Shown here in pieces: positions 8,047 through 17,978 of a stretch of 64,000 nucleotides of DNA. The notes below the pieces were generated by a model that was not told the DNA's origin, did no database searches, and saw only the letters and a program-made list of their open reading frames with translations. The stretch comes from Streptococcus ilei (GTDB taxonomy: Bacteria; Bacillota; Bacilli; Lactobacillales; Streptococcaceae), in contig NC_022584.1 of NCBI RefSeq assembly GCF_000479335.1, forward strand, positions 1,674,001 through 1,738,000. The letters are read 5' to 3'. Position 1 is the first letter of the stretch, and the number at the start of each line of letters is the position of its first letter. The translations under genes and the position numbers were made by a program.

Positions 8047-10692
8047 ATGGAAAATGTTGTTGTACATATCATCTCTCACAGCCACTGGGATCGTGAGTGG
8101 TATCTACCTTTTGAAAGTCACCGGATGCAATTGGTGGAACTTTTTGACAATCTTTTTGATCTTTTTGAAAATGATCCTGAATTCAAGAGCTTCCACTTAG
8201 ATGGCCAAACGATTGTCCTTGATGACTATTTAGAAATTCGCCCTGAAAACCGTGACAAGGTGCAGCGTTATATCGACGAAGGCAAACTCAAGATTGGACC
8301 CTTCTATATCTTGCAGGATGATTACTTGATTTCCAGTGAAGCGAACGTCCGCAATACCTTGATTGGACAAGCGGAATGTGCTAAATGGGGCAAATCTACG
8401 CAGATCGGTTACTTCCCAGATACCTTTGGGAATATGGGACAAGCTCCTCAAATCCTTCAAAAATCAGGCATTCACGTAGCAGCCTTTGGTCGCGGTGTCA
8501 AACCAATCGGATTTGACAATCAAGTCCTTGAAGATGAACAGTTTACCTCTCAATTTTCTGAGATGTACTGGCAAGGGGCTGATGGTAGCCGTGTACTCGG
8601 CATTCTTTTTGCTAACTGGTACAGTAACGGGAATGAAATTCCAGTGGATAAAGACGAAGCCTTGACTTTCTGGAAACAAAAATTGGCGGATGTCCGTGAC
8701 TATGCATCGACCAACCAATGGTTGATGATGAACGGCTGTGACCACCAACCCGTTCAACGAAACTTGAGTGAAGCCATTCGCGTCGCCAATGAACTCTTCC
8801 CTGACGTGACCTTTATTCACAGTTCCTTTGATGACTACGTGCAAGCAGTAGAAAGTGCCCTTCCTGAACAATTATCAACCGTCACAGGTGAGTTGACCAG
8901 TCAGGAAACGGATGGTTGGTATACTCTTGCTAACACCTCTTCATCTCGTATTTACCTCAAGCAAGCCTTCCAAGAAAATAGTAACTTGCTCGAGCAGGTC
9001 GTGGAACCATTGACCATTCTCACAGGAGGTCATAATCATAAGGATCAATTGACCTATGCTTGGAAAGTGCTTTTGCAAAATGCGCCACACGATAGTATCT
9101 GTGGCTGTAGTATAGACGAGGTCCACCGTGAAATGGAAACTCGTTTTGCCAAGGTCAATCAAGTCGGAAATTTTGTTAAGAGCAACCTTCTTAATGAATG
9201 GAAGGGCAAACTGGCTACCCAAAATGCACAAAGCGAACACCTCTTCACCGTTGTTAACACAGCTTTACATGACAAGGTAGATACTGTGAGTGTTGTGGTG
9301 GATGTTGCTACTTGTGATTTCAAAGAGTTACATCCAACTGAAGGCTACAAGAAGATGGCAGCCATGTCCTTGCCAGAGTACCATGTTGAAGATTTGGATG
9401 GTCATGTCATTGAAGCCAAGATTGAAGACTTGGGAGCAAGTTTTGGCTACACTTTACCCAAGGATAAGTTCCGCCAACCTTATATTGCTCGTCAAGTGCG
9501 CGTGACAATCCCAGTTCATCTGGCTCCACTTTCTTGGGCAAGCTTCCAATTGATTGAAGGGCAAGTAGAATACCGAGATGGTATTTATCAAAATGGAGTG
9601 ATTGATACACCGTTTATAACTGTGAGTGTAGATGAAGGCATCACCGTCTATGACAAGACTACAAACGAAGCTTACCAAGACTTTATCCGCTTTGAGGATC
9701 GTGGAGATATTGGTAACGAATATATTTACTTCCAACCAAAAGGAACCGAACCAATCTATGCTCAATTGAAAGGATACGATGTCTTAGCAAACAACGCTCG
9801 TTATGCTAAGGTATTGCTCAAACATGACTTGACGATTCCAGTCAGTGCAGATGAAAAATTGGATGCTGAACAAAGAGGCATTATCGAGTTTATGAAACGA
9901 GATGCTGGTCGTTCAGAAGAGTTGACAACCATTCCTCTTGAAACGGAGATGACCATCTTTGTGGATAACCCACAGATTCGCTTTAAGACTCGTTTTACCA
10001 ATACTGCCAAGGATCACCGCATCCGTCTTTTGGTCAAAACTCATAACACTCGTCCAAGCAATGATTCTGAAAGCATTTATGAAGTTGTGACAAGACCAAA
10101 TAAACCAGCGGCTTCTTGGGAAAATCCTGAAAATCCACAACACCAACAAGCCTTTGTCAGCTTGTATGATGATGTCAAAGGAGTGACCGTATCCAATAAA
10201 GGATTGCACGAGTATGAAATCCTCGGAGACGACACCATGGCTGTAACTCTTCTTCGTGCTTCAGGGGAACTCGGTGACTGGGGCTATTTCCCAACGCCGG
10301 AAGCTCAGTGCTTACGTGATATCGAAGTTGAGTTTGCAGTAGAATGCCACCAAGCAGGCGAACGCTTCTCAGCTTTCCGTCGTGCCAAAGCCTTCCAGGT
10401 GCCATTTACAGCTCTTCAAGTTGCAAAACAAGAGGGTAGTGTTGCCGCAACGGGTAGCCTCTTTAACCATGCGGCACTGAACTTACCACAAGTCTGCCCA
10501 ACGGCATTTAAGGTGGCTGAGAATGAAGAAGGTTATGTCCTTCGTTACTACAATATGAGTCAAGAAAATGTTCGCGTTTCTGAAAAACAACAAACCATTC
10601 TTGATTTGCTGGAACGCCCATACCCAGTTCATTCAGGACTATTGGCACCACAGGAAATTCGTACAGAATTCATTCAAAAAGAAGAAATTTAA
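8047..10692 (+). CDS. GH38 alpha-mannosidase
   Basis: A zinc-dependent class II alpha-mannosidase, 881 residues, comparable to SP_2143 and the GH38 enzyme of S. pyogenes, which acts on alpha-1,3-mannose. The N-terminal HSHWDREWY holds zinc ligands H13 and D15. D125 in GYFPDTFGNMG is the expected nucleophile, and ILTGGHNHKDQLTYAWK with the following HDSICGCSIDEVH is a typical central segment. The C-terminal half is the beta-rich GH38 domain. There is no secretion signal. GAGGT precedes the ATG. It probably works after GH92 and beside GH125 on imported oligosaccharides. A terminator-like hairpin separates it from the ROK gene. Confidence 0.95.
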   Translation: MENVVVHIISHSHWDREWYLPFESHRMQLVELFDNLFDLFENDPEFKSFHLDGQTIVLDDYLEIRPENRDKVQRYIDEGKLKIGPFYILQDDYLISSEANVRNTLIGQAECAKWGKSTQIGYFPDTFGNMGQAPQILQKSGIHVAAFGRGVKPIGFDNQVLEDEQFTSQFSEMYWQGADGSRVLGILFANWYSNGNEIPVDKDEALTFWKQKLADVRDYASTNQWLMMNGCDHQPVQRNLSEAIRVANELFPDVTFIHSSFDDYVQAVESALPEQLSTVTGELTSQETDGWYTLANTSSSRIYLKQAFQENSNLLEQVVEPLTILTGGHNHKDQLTYAWKVLLQNAPHDSICGCSIDEVHREMETRFAKVNQVGNFVKSNLLNEWKGKLATQNAQSEHLFTVVNTALHDKVDTVSVVVDVATCDFKELHPTEGYKKMAAMSLPEYHVEDLDGHVIEAKIEDLGASFGYTLPKDKFRQPYIARQVRVTIPVHLAPLSWASFQLIEGQVEYRDGIYQNGVIDTPFITVSVDEGITVYDKTTNEAYQDFIRFEDRGDIGNEYIYFQPKGTEPIYAQLKGYDVLANNARYAKVLLKHDLTIPVSADEKLDAEQRGIIEFMKRDAGRSEELTTIPLETEMTIFVDNPQIRFKTRFTNTAKDHRIRLLVKTHNTRPSNDSESIYEVVTRPNKPAASWENPENPQHQQAFVSLYDDVKGVTVSNKGLHEYEILGDDTMAVTLLRASGELGDWGYFPTPEAQCLRDIEVEFAVECHQAGERFSAFRRAKAFQVPFTALQVAKQEGSVAATGSLFNHAALNLPQVCPTAFKVAENEEGYVLRYYNMSQENVRVSEKQQTILDLLERPYPVHSGLLAPQEIRTEFIQKEEI

Positions 10693-10726
10693 TTTCAATT
10701 TAATTTCAAATAGTAAACAGAAAAAG

Positions 10727-10774
10727 AAAGGAGGAGCGAAGAAGTAAGAACCAACTGCTGACTCGCTCCTTTTT
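10727..10774 (+). terminator. terminator or attenuator between GH38 and ROK genes
   Basis: GGAGCGA (10733-10739) pairs with TCGCTCC (10763-10769) and is followed by five T. The flanking AAAGGA and TTTT can extend the stem. The downstream ribosome site starts within 10 nt. It would partly uncouple ROK-GH20 from the mannosidase genes. Confidence 0.7.
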
Positions 10775-10787
10775 GCAGGTGAAAGTA

Positions 10788-11657
10788 ATGACCATTGCAA
10801 CGATTGATATCGGAGGGACTGGCATTAAGTTTGCTAGTCTGACTCCTGATGGAAAGATTTTAGATAAGACCAGCACCCCAACTCCAGACACTCTAGAAGA
10901 TTTGTTGGCTTGGTTGGACCAACGCTTGTCAGAACAGGACTATCGTGGGATTGCGATGAGTGTGCCAGGTGCGGTCAATCAAAAAACAGGAGTGATTGAG
11001 GGGATTAGTGCCATTCCATATATCCATGGTTTTTCATGGTACCAGGTCCTTGCTCATCACCAGCTACCTGTCCATCTAGAAAATGATGCCAACTGTGTTG
11101 GACTTAGTGAACTGCTGGCTCATCCTGAGACTGAAAATGCAGCCTGCGTCGTGATTGGTACAGGAATCGGTGGGGCTATGATGATCAATGGGAAACTACA
11201 CCGTGGTCGCCATGGCTTGGGTGGAGAGTTTGGTTACATGACGACTCTTGCACCAACTGAGAAACTCAATAACTGGTCGCAACTTGCGTCAACTGGAAGT
11301 ATGGTTCGCTATGTGAATGAAAAATCTGGTCAATCCGATTGGGACGGTCGTAAGATTTACCAAGAGGCTGCAGCAGGCAATGTCCTTTGTCAAGAAGCCA
11401 TTGAGCGTATGAATCGTAATCTTGCTCAAGGACTACTCAATATTCAGTATCTGATCGACCCAGATGTCATTAGCCTAGGTGGTTCTATCAGTCAGAACCC
11501 AGATTTTATCAAAGGGGTCCAAAAAGCAGTAGATGCTTTTGTCGAAAGATATGAAGAGTATACAATTGCACCAGTCATCCAAGCCTGCACCTATCAGGCA
11601 GATGCCAATCTCTACGGTGCCCTTGTCAACTGGTTACAGGAGGAAAACCAATGGTAA
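10788..11657 (+). CDS. ROK-family sugar kinase
   Basis: A cytoplasmic ROK (repressor, ORF, kinase) protein of 289 residues with no DNA-binding N-terminus, so a kinase, not a repressor. DIGGTGIKF (7-15) is the phosphate-binding loop, and [11 protein letters not shown] and LGGEFGYM are the second ATP motif and the sugar-binding region. The Cys-rich zinc motif of many ROK kinases (CXCGXXGCXE) is absent. By position it equals SP_2142 and probably phosphorylates mannose or GlcNAc released by the neighbouring glycosidases; the exact sugar cannot be read from sequence. I chose the ATG at 10788, since AGGTGAAAG lies just upstream; an in-frame TTG occurs at 10773. It overlaps the GH20 gene by seven bases. 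Confidence 0.88.
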   Translation: MTIATIDIGGTGIKFASLTPDGKILDKTSTPTPDTLEDLLAWLDQRLSEQDYRGIAMSVPGAVNQKTGVIEGISAIPYIHGFSWYQVLAHHQLPVHLENDANCVGLSELLAHPETENAACVVIGTGIGGAMMINGKLHRGRHGLGGEFGYMTTLAPTEKLNNWSQLASTGSMVRYVNEKSGQSDWDGRKIYQEAAAGNVLCQEAIERMNRNLAQGLLNIQYLIDPDVISLGGSISQNPDFIKGVQKAVDAFVERYEEYTIAPVIQACTYQADANLYGALVNWLQEENQW

Positions 11658-13531
11658 GTTTTACAGGACTTAGTCCCAAACAAGCGCAAGCTATTGAAGT
11701 ATTAAAAAATCACATTTCCCTACCAGACGTAGAAGTGGCAGTTGCTCAGTCTGATCAAGCCTCTATCTCTATCAAGGGTGAGGGTGGTCACTATCAACTG
11801 ACCTATCGTAAACCACACCAACTCTACCGCGCCTTATCCGTTCTAGAAACAGCTTTAGCAGAAGGTGACAAGGTGGAGATTGAAGAGCAGGCAGCTTATG
11901 AAGACTTGGCCTATATGGCGGATTGTTCCCGTAATGCTGTAATGAATGTCGCCTCTGCCAAACAAATGGTTGAGGTCTTGGCTCTCATGGGCTACTCAAC
12001 CTTTGAACTCTACATGGAAGATACCTATCAAATCGAGGAACAACCTTACTTTGGCTATTTCCGTGGAGCTTATTCAGCTGAAGAGTTACAGGAAATCGAA
12101 GCTTACGCTCAGCAGTTTGATATGACTTTTGTTCCTTGTATTCAGACCTTGGCCCACTTGTCAGCCTTTGTCAAATGGGGTGTCAAAGAAGTCCAGCAAC
12201 TTCGTGATGTTGAGGACATTCTCCTCATTGGCGAAGAAAAGGTTTATGACCTGATTGACGGCATGTTTGCGACCTTGTCTAAACTGCAAACTCGCAAGGT
12301 CAATATCGGAATGGACGAAGCCCACCTGGTTGGTTTGGGACGCTACCTCATCCTAAACGGCGTTGTGGATCGTAGTCTCCTTATGTGCCAACACTTGGAG
12401 CGCGTGCTGGATATCGCAGACAAGTATGGTTTCCACTGCCAGATGTGGAGCGATATGTTCTTCAAGCTCATGTCAGCAGATGGCCAGTATGACCGTGATG
12501 TAGAAATTCCAGAAGAAACTCGCATTTATCTCGACCGTCTAAAAGACCGTGTGACTTTGGTTTACTGGGATTATTACCAAGATAGCGAGGAAAAATACAA
12601 CCGCAACTTCCGTAACCATCACAAGATTAGCAAGGATATCGCCTTTGCAGGTGGTGCTTGGAAGTGGATTGGTTTCACGCCTCATAACCATTTCAGTCGT
12701 CTCATCGCAGTCGAAGCTAATAAAGCCTGCCGTGCCAATCAAATCAAAGAAGTCATTGTGACTGGTTGGGGAGATAATGGTGGTGAAACAGCCCAGTTCT
12801 CTATTTTACCGAGCTTGCAAATCTGGGCAGAGCTAAGCTACAGAAATGACTTAGAACGTTTGTCAGCTCACTTCAAGACCAATACAGGCCTATCCGTCGA
12901 GGACTTTATGCAGCTTGACCTGGCCAATCTTTTGCCAGACCTACCAGGAAATCTGAGTGGGATTAATCCTAACCGCTATATCTTTTATCAAGATGTTCTT
13001 TGCCCAATTCTTGATCAGCACATGACACCAGAGCAGGATAAGCCTCACTTTGCTCAGGCAGCTGAGATTCTGTCTGCTATTAAAGAAAAAGCAGGCATCT
13101 ATGCTTATCTTTTCGAAACTCAGGCTCAGTTGAATGCTATTTTAAGTAACAAAGTGGATGTAGGACGACGCATTCGCCAAGCCTATCAAGCAGATGATAA
13201 AGACGGCTTGAAACAAATTGCCAGAGAAGAATTACCAAAACTTAGAAGTGAGATTGAAAACTTCCATGCTCTCTTTAGCCAGCAATGGCTGAAAGAAAAC
13301 AAGGTCTTTGGTTTGGATACGGTCGATATTCGTATGGGTGGACTCTTGCAACGGATTAAGCGAGCAGAAAGTCGTATTGAAGACTATCTAACTGGTTCTA
13401 TCTCACGTATTGATGAGTTGGAAGTAGAGATCTTGCCATTTAATGATTTCTACGCAGACAAGGACTTTGCAGCCACGACAGCCAACCAATGGCATACGAT
13501 TGCAACAGCTTCGACCATTTATACAACCTAA
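11651..13531 (+). CDS. GH20 exo-beta-N-acetylhexosaminidase (GH20C-like)
   Basis: A cytoplasmic glycosidase of 626 residues resembling pneumococcal GH20C (SP_2141). It removes terminal beta-linked GlcNAc or GalNAc by substrate-assisted catalysis. The catalytic pair is D222-E223 in NIGMDEAH. The N-terminal 85 residues form the GH20b-like alpha/beta domain and the barrel runs to about residue 420. A helical C-terminal region follows. There is no signal peptide. GGAGGAAAACC precedes the ATG, and the start overlaps the ROK gene, so expression is coupled. A strong terminator follows and ends the glycosidase transcription unit. Confidence 0.9.
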   Translation: MVSFTGLSPKQAQAIEVLKNHISLPDVEVAVAQSDQASISIKGEGGHYQLTYRKPHQLYRALSVLETALAEGDKVEIEEQAAYEDLAYMADCSRNAVMNVASAKQMVEVLALMGYSTFELYMEDTYQIEEQPYFGYFRGAYSAEELQEIEAYAQQFDMTFVPCIQTLAHLSAFVKWGVKEVQQLRDVEDILLIGEEKVYDLIDGMFATLSKLQTRKVNIGMDEAHLVGLGRYLILNGVVDRSLLMCQHLERVLDIADKYGFHCQMWSDMFFKLMSADGQYDRDVEIPEETRIYLDRLKDRVTLVYWDYYQDSEEKYNRNFRNHHKISKDIAFAGGAWKWIGFTPHNHFSRLIAVEANKACRANQIKEVIVTGWGDNGGETAQFSILPSLQIWAELSYRNDLERLSAHFKTNTGLSVEDFMQLDLANLLPDLPGNLSGINPNRYIFYQDVLCPILDQHMTPEQDKPHFAQAAEILSAIKEKAGIYAYLFETQAQLNAILSNKVDVGRRIRQAYQADDKDGLKQIAREELPKLRSEIENFHALFSQQWLKENKVFGLDTVDIRMGGLLQRIKRAESRIEDYLTGSISRIDELEVEILPFNDFYADKDFAATTANQWHTIATASTIYTT

Positions 13532-13563
13532 TCTAAAAAGGTGTCTTTAAAAAGATGATGTTG

Positions 13564-13612
13564 AAGGAGAAGAAGAATGTCCGATGAGTGGAGACATTTC
13601 TTCTCCTTTTTT
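13564..13612 (+). terminator. terminator after GH20 gene
   Basis: AAGGAGAAGAAGAATGTC pairs with GACATTTCTTCTCCTT, with a two-base bulge, followed by a six-T run. Confidence 0.88.
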
Positions 13613-13667
13613 CTCCATTTTTAAGGCTATGTCATAAATTTGTAGAATTTTTTCTATAATTAGGAGT

Positions 13668-13696
13668 TTGAAAAAGTTTTCATAGAGTTTTATAAT
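13668..13696 (+). promoter_or_regulatory. promoter of the glycan ABC transporter operon
   Basis: TTGAAA (13668-13673) and TATAAT (13691-13696) are separated by 17 nt, 50 nt before the first permease gene. Confidence 0.82.
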
Positions 13697-13701
13697 TGAT
13701 A

Positions 13702-13716
13702 ATGTAAACGTTACCA
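13702..13716. promoter_or_regulatory. perfect cre (CcpA) site
   Basis: ATGTAAACGTTACCA matches WTGNAANCGNWNNCW at every fixed position. It begins 5 nt after the -10, covering the start site, the arrangement for CcpA-mediated carbon catabolite repression. Confidence 0.85.
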
Positions 13717-13746
13717 AAGGGAGAAAACGACAAAGGGGGGAGTCAG

Positions 13747-14676
13747 ATGAAAAAGTTTTTGAAGACCTTGAGAGAAAATCTTATTTTCTTCTTGATGGTT
13801 TTACCAGGTGCAGTGTGGTTGATTTTATTCTTCTACATACCTGTTTTGGGAAACGTTGTTGCATTTAAAGACTATCATATCACTGGAGAGGGATTTATTG
13901 ATAGCGTAATGAAAAGTAAGTGGGTTGGGTTTGATAACTTCAAATTCCTCTTTAGCTCCAACGATGCTTATATCATTACGAGAAATACTGTTCTATACAA
14001 CTTAGCCTTTATTTTCTTGGGCTTGATTGTTTCTGTTGGGATTGCCATTATCTTTAGTGAGATGCGGTCTAAACGATTGGTCAAAGTATTTCAAACATCA
14101 ATGCTGTTCCCTTATTTCTTGTCATGGGTTATCATTAGCTTCTTTACAGATGCCTTCTTAAACGTCGATAAAGGCTTGATTAACCATGTCTTGACATCTC
14201 TTGGGATGAAAGGAATTAACTTCTATACAGAGGTTGCCATTTGGCCGGCTCTTCTCCTTTTCTTAGGAATCTGGAAGGGCTTTGGTTATAGTAGTGTCAT
14301 GTACTACGCAACCATCATGGGAATAGATCCAACCTTTTACGAAGCAGCAACAGTGGACGGGGCATCCAAGTGGCAACGGATTCGCCACATCACCATTCCT
14401 CAGTTGTCTTCCTTAATTACGGTTTTGACCATCCTTGCAATCGGAAATATCTTCCGTGCTGACTTTGGATTGTTCTACCAAATTCCACATAACTCAGGTG
14501 CCCTTTATAGTGTGACAAACGTAATTGATGTCTATGTCTACAATGGACTTGCTAAATCAGGAGATATTGCGATGGCCGCAGCGGCTGGTCTTTACCAATC
14601 AGTTGTCGGATTGATTCTCGTTTTACTTTCTAATATTGTAGCACGTCGGATTGATAAGAATGCAGCGCTCTTCTAG
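13747..14676 (+). CDS. oligosaccharide ABC transporter permease 1 (NgtP1/LplB-like)
   Basis: An inner-membrane permease of the MalF/LplB group, 309 residues with six predicted helices. The cytoplasmic EAA loop reads EAATVDGASKWQRIRHITIP, where the ATPase docks. With the next two genes it forms a CUT1-type importer lacking its own ATPase, as in pneumococcal NgtS-P1-P2 (SP_0090-0092), which imports N-glycans and relies on the shared ATPase MsmK. Its place beside the N-glycan glycosidases supports that substrate. The start follows AAGGGGGGAGTCAG. Transcription is from the cre-containing promoter. Confidence 0.88.
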   Translation: MKKFLKTLRENLIFFLMVLPGAVWLILFFYIPVLGNVVAFKDYHITGEGFIDSVMKSKWVGFDNFKFLFSSNDAYIITRNTVLYNLAFIFLGLIVSVGIAIIFSEMRSKRLVKVFQTSMLFPYFLSWVIISFFTDAFLNVDKGLINHVLTSLGMKGINFYTEVAIWPALLLFLGIWKGFGYSSVMYYATIMGIDPTFYEAATVDGASKWQRIRHITIPQLSSLITVLTILAIGNIFRADFGLFYQIPHNSGALYSVTNVIDVYVYNGLAKSGDIAMAAAAGLYQSVVGLILVLLSNIVARRIDKNAALF

Positions 14677-14689
14677 AAAGGAGGATACC

Positions 14690-15622
14690 ATGGCAAAATC
14701 AAAAATTAAAAAAGAAAAAGTTGATAATGTTGGGATCCACTCCTTTAGTAAGAAAGCAGACCTCTTCTTTAGTAGCATTGTTGGCTTGGTTGCTCTATCC
14801 TGTATCTTGCCCTTCATCTTTGTTGTCATGATTTCCTTGACCGACGAACAAAGTTTGGCGATTCACGGCTTCCAATTTTGGCCTGCTAAGTTTGGTGCAG
14901 ATGGCTATCTTTTCCTTGTTCAATTTAAGGATAAGATTCTTCAAGCCCTCTTTATTACCTTGTTTGTGACGATTGTAGGGACAGCATGTAATGTCTTCAT
15001 TACAACGACCTACGCCTACGCAATCTCTCGTAGAACCTTTAAGTACAGAAACTTCTTTACTGTCTTTGCCCTCTTGAGCATGCTCTTTAGTGCAGGGATG
15101 GTACCAGGATATATCGTTACTACTCAGTTGCTTCATTTAGGAGATACCGTTGGAGCCCTCATCATTCCAATGTTATTGAGTCCCTTCAATATTATTTTGA
15201 TGCGGACCTTCTTCAAACGGACGATCCCAGAAGCAATTCTTGAGTCTGCTCGGATAGATGGAGCAAGTGAGACGAGGATCTTCTTCCAGATCTGTTTGCC
15301 ACTTTCTCTACCAGGGATTGCGACAATCAGTCTCTTCACAGCCCTTGGCTTCTGGAATGACTGGTTCAACGCCCTTCTCTATATCAAGAGTGAAAACCTC
15401 TATCCTCTTCAATACTTGCTGATGCAAATCCAAAATAACATGGATTACATTTCTAAATCAGTCGGTGCATCTAGCCAAATCGCTGGTGCGGTCCAATCCC
15501 TTCCTAAGGAAACTGGACGGATGGCCATGGTGGTGGTAGCAACAGTTCCAATCGCTATCCTCTATCCATTCTTCCAACGTTACTTTGTAAAAGGATTGAC
15601 CATCGGTGGTGTTAAAGAGTAA
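14690..15622 (+). CDS. oligosaccharide ABC transporter permease 2 (NgtP2/YtcP-like)
   Basis: The second permease subunit (MalG group), 310 residues. I chose the ATG at 14690, since AAAGGAGG is 7 nt upstream; an upstream in-frame start at 14651 would overlap permease 1 and add an unsupported tail. Six helices follow a charged N-terminus (MAKSKIKKEKVDN). The EAA loop is ESARIDGASETRIFFQICLP. It lies 13 nt after permease 1 and 63 nt before the binding protein gene. It should form the heterodimeric channel with permease 1. Confidence 0.88.
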   Translation: MAKSKIKKEKVDNVGIHSFSKKADLFFSSIVGLVALSCILPFIFVVMISLTDEQSLAIHGFQFWPAKFGADGYLFLVQFKDKILQALFITLFVTIVGTACNVFITTTYAYAISRRTFKYRNFFTVFALLSMLFSAGMVPGYIVTTQLLHLGDTVGALIIPMLLSPFNIILMRTFFKRTIPEAILESARIDGASETRIFFQICLPLSLPGIATISLFTALGFWNDWFNALLYIKSENLYPLQYLLMQIQNNMDYISKSVGASSQIAGAVQSLPKETGRMAMVVVATVPIAILYPFFQRYFVKGLTIGGVKE

Positions 15623-15685
15623 GCAACTCTTGTTCATCCACTCTTCATAATGTTAATAAAGAAAAATAAAAAAGGAGTTTTTCTC

Positions 15686-17167
15686 ATGAAAAATTGGAAA
15701 AAATATGCTTTAGCTTCTGCTAGCGTTCTCGCACTTGGAGCAACTCTTGCTGCTTGTGGCAACTTGACAGGTGATAACCAAAAATCATCTAAGAGTGAAG
15801 ATGGTAAAACAGTTATCAAAATGTACCAAATCGGTGACAAACCTGATAACTTGGATACTTTGTTAGAAAATGCTAACAAGATCATCGAAGAAAAAGCTGG
15901 TGTTAAATTAGACATCCAATACCTTGGTTGGGGTGACTATGACAAGAAGATGAACGTTATCATTTCATCTGGTGAAAACTACGATATTGCCTTTGCAAAC
16001 AACTATGTCATCAACGCTCAAAAAGGTGCTTATGCTGACTTGACAGACTTGTATAAGAAAGAAGGAAAAGAGCTTTATGAAGCACTTGACCCAGCTTATA
16101 TCAAAGGGAATACTGTAAACGGCAAGATTTATGCTGTTCCAGTTGCAGCTAACGTTGCATCTTCACAAAACTTTGCCTTCAACGGACCACTTCTTGAAAA
16201 ATATGGTATCGATATTTCAGATGTGAAAGACTACGCTTCACTTGAACCAGTCTTGAAAGCCATCAAAGAAAAAGATCCAAACGTTGTTCCATTCGCAATG
16301 AACAAGAGCTACGGTGGACCTTCTGATGACTTCGATTACATTGCAGTAGATGGTCTTCCATTCGTTGTCGATTTGCAAGGTGACACAACTAAGATTGTTG
16401 ACCGTTACACTATTCCACGTTATGTTGAAAACTTGAAGACTCTTCATAAATACTATGAAGCTGGTTACATTCCAAAAGACGTAGCTACAAGTGACACTGG
16501 ATATGACCTTTCTCAAGATACTTGGTTGGTACGTGAAGAAACAGTAGGACCTGCTGACTACGGTAACAGCTTGCTTACTCGTGTAGCAAACCGTAAGATT
16601 GAAATCAAACCATTCACTCAACTTTACAAGAAAAATAACACTACTCAAGTTGCAAACTTTGTTATCTCAAACAACTCTAAGAACAAAGAAAAAGCAATGG
16701 AAGTATTGAACCTCTTGAATACAAACCCAGAACTCTTGAACGGTCTTGTTTACGGACCAGAAGGCAAGAACTGGGAAAAAGTTGAAGGTAAAGAAAACCG
16801 TGTGAAAGTCTTGGATGGCTACAACGGAAACACTCACATGTCTGGATGGAACACTGGTAACAACTGGATCCTTTACATCAACGAAAACGTAACGGATGAG
16901 CAAATTGCACAATCTAAGAAAGACTTGGAAACTGCAAAAGAATCTCCAGCACTTGGATTCATCTTCAACACTGAAAACGTGAAATCAGAAATCACTGCCC
17001 TTACAAACACTTTGAACCAATTCACAAGTGCCATCAATACAGGTACAGTAGATCCTGAAGTTGAAATTCCTAAGATGCTTGAAAAATTGAAATCAGAAGG
17101 TGCCTACCAAAAAGTATTGGATGAAATCCAAAAACAATACGATGAGTACCTTGCTGCTAAGAAATAA
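15686..17167 (+). CDS. oligosaccharide-binding lipoprotein (NgtS-like)
   Basis: The extracellular substrate-binding lipoprotein of the importer, 493 residues, solute-binding family 1. MKNWKKYALASASVLALGAT is the signal peptide, and ATLAACGN gives the lipobox with lipidated Cys at about residue 26. I placed the start at 15686, after AAAAGGAG, not at an in-frame site at 15650. The mature domain includes a DUF3502-like C-terminal part, as in pneumococcal NgtS (SP_0092). Codon use is highly biased, suggesting strong expression. It would capture N-glycan fragments freed at the cell surface; the surface enzymes (such as EndoD or NanA) are not in this window. Confidence 0.9.
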   Translation: MKNWKKYALASASVLALGATLAACGNLTGDNQKSSKSEDGKTVIKMYQIGDKPDNLDTLLENANKIIEEKAGVKLDIQYLGWGDYDKKMNVIISSGENYDIAFANNYVINAQKGAYADLTDLYKKEGKELYEALDPAYIKGNTVNGKIYAVPVAANVASSQNFAFNGPLLEKYGIDISDVKDYASLEPVLKAIKEKDPNVVPFAMNKSYGGPSDDFDYIAVDGLPFVVDLQGDTTKIVDRYTIPRYVENLKTLHKYYEAGYIPKDVATSDTGYDLSQDTWLVREETVGPADYGNSLLTRVANRKIEIKPFTQLYKKNNTTQVANFVISNNSKNKEKAMEVLNLLNTNPELLNGLVYGPEGKNWEKVEGKENRVKVLDGYNGNTHMSGWNTGNNWILYINENVTDEQIAQSKKDLETAKESPALGFIFNTENVKSEITALTNTLNQFTSAINTGTVDPEVEIPKMLEKLKSEGAYQKVLDEIQKQYDEYLAAKK

Positions 17168-17193
17168 GCTAGCATTACTTGCTTAAGTCTATT

Positions 17194-17231
17194 AAAAGAC
17201 TTTGAGGTCTTCGCACTTCAAAGTCTTTTCT
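17194..17231 (+). terminator. terminator of ABC transporter operon
   Basis: AAAAGACTTTGA (17194-17205) pairs perfectly with TCAAAGTCTTTT (17218-17229). Confidence 0.85.
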
Positions 17232-17268
17232 GTTGATGATTTCGAAATCGAAACCATCAGAGGAAATG

Positions 17269-17277
17269 TGCTATAAT
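17269..17277 (+). promoter_or_regulatory. extended -10 promoter of DUF624-kinase-regulator operon
   Basis: TGCTATAAT at 17269-17277 is an extended -10 with no clear -35. It gives a leader of about 80 nt before the DUF624 gene. Confidence 0.6.
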
Positions 17278-17364
17278 ATAGGGTATAATCATCAGTTGTA
17301 CTAGGGAAACTATACTAACTTGATTGAAGTTCCCCTCTACAGCAAATGAATATGGAGACAAATT

Positions 17365-17976
17365 ATGGGAAGAATGATTGAATTTATTTTTACAAGAGTC
17401 TACTTAGCCATGCTGGCAACAGGAATTTTTTGGGCGCTAACTCTTTGTGGAGGAATCTTATTTGGATTTGGGCCAGCTAGCGCAACGATTATGAGTCTAT
17501 ATGCCGAACATGGATCTGATTACAAGCAATATGCTTGGTCTGAAGCTTGGTCGCTCTATAAAGAAAACTTCCGTCCTGCCAACCAGGTTTTCTATACATT
17601 TTTTTTAATCGAAGCTATTCTTGTTTATGGCATGTATCTGATGATTCAATTGCCCCACTTGTCCCTATTTCAGATTTTTATCTTATTGGTTAATTTGATT
17701 TTTTTATTGGTGGCTCCCTTGACTTTTGCAGTCTACCTCAAGCTTCAAGTCCATTTTGAGTTGTCCTATCTCAACAGCTTGAAGCTGAGCTTTATTGGTG
17801 CTTTTCTTGATATCCGTGCAGTGACAAAGTTTCTCTTGGGTACCTTTCTTCTAGGAGTTGTTACCCATTTCGTTCCGGCTTTATTTTTCTTTGTTTTACT
17901 GGGCTTGTGGCATTTCTTTGTCAATGATATTTTTCAACCCGTCTATGAAACAATTCGCTCTAAAGTGGTTTCTTAA
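17365..17976 (+). CDS. DUF624 (YesL-like) membrane protein
   Basis: A 203-residue membrane protein with about five hydrophobic helices. The opening FIFTRVYLAMLATGIFWALT and GGILFGFGPASATI are typical of DUF624/YesL proteins, which accompany YesMN-type two-component systems and carbohydrate ABC importers in Firmicutes. The biochemical role is unknown. The gene ends 2 nt before the histidine kinase gene. The start could also be the ATG three codons later; GGAGACAAATT is closer to the first. Its presence with kinase, regulator and transporter supports an accessory role in sensing or uptake of glycan. Confidence 0.85.
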   Translation: MGRMIEFIFTRVYLAMLATGIFWALTLCGGILFGFGPASATIMSLYAEHGSDYKQYAWSEAWSLYKENFRPANQVFYTFFLIEAILVYGMYLMIQLPHLSLFQIFILLVNLIFLLVAPLTFAVYLKLQVHFELSYLNSLKLSFIGAFLDIRAVTKFLLGTFLLGVVTHFVPALFFFVLLGLWHFFVNDIFQPVYETIRSKVVS

Positions 17977-17978
17977 TT

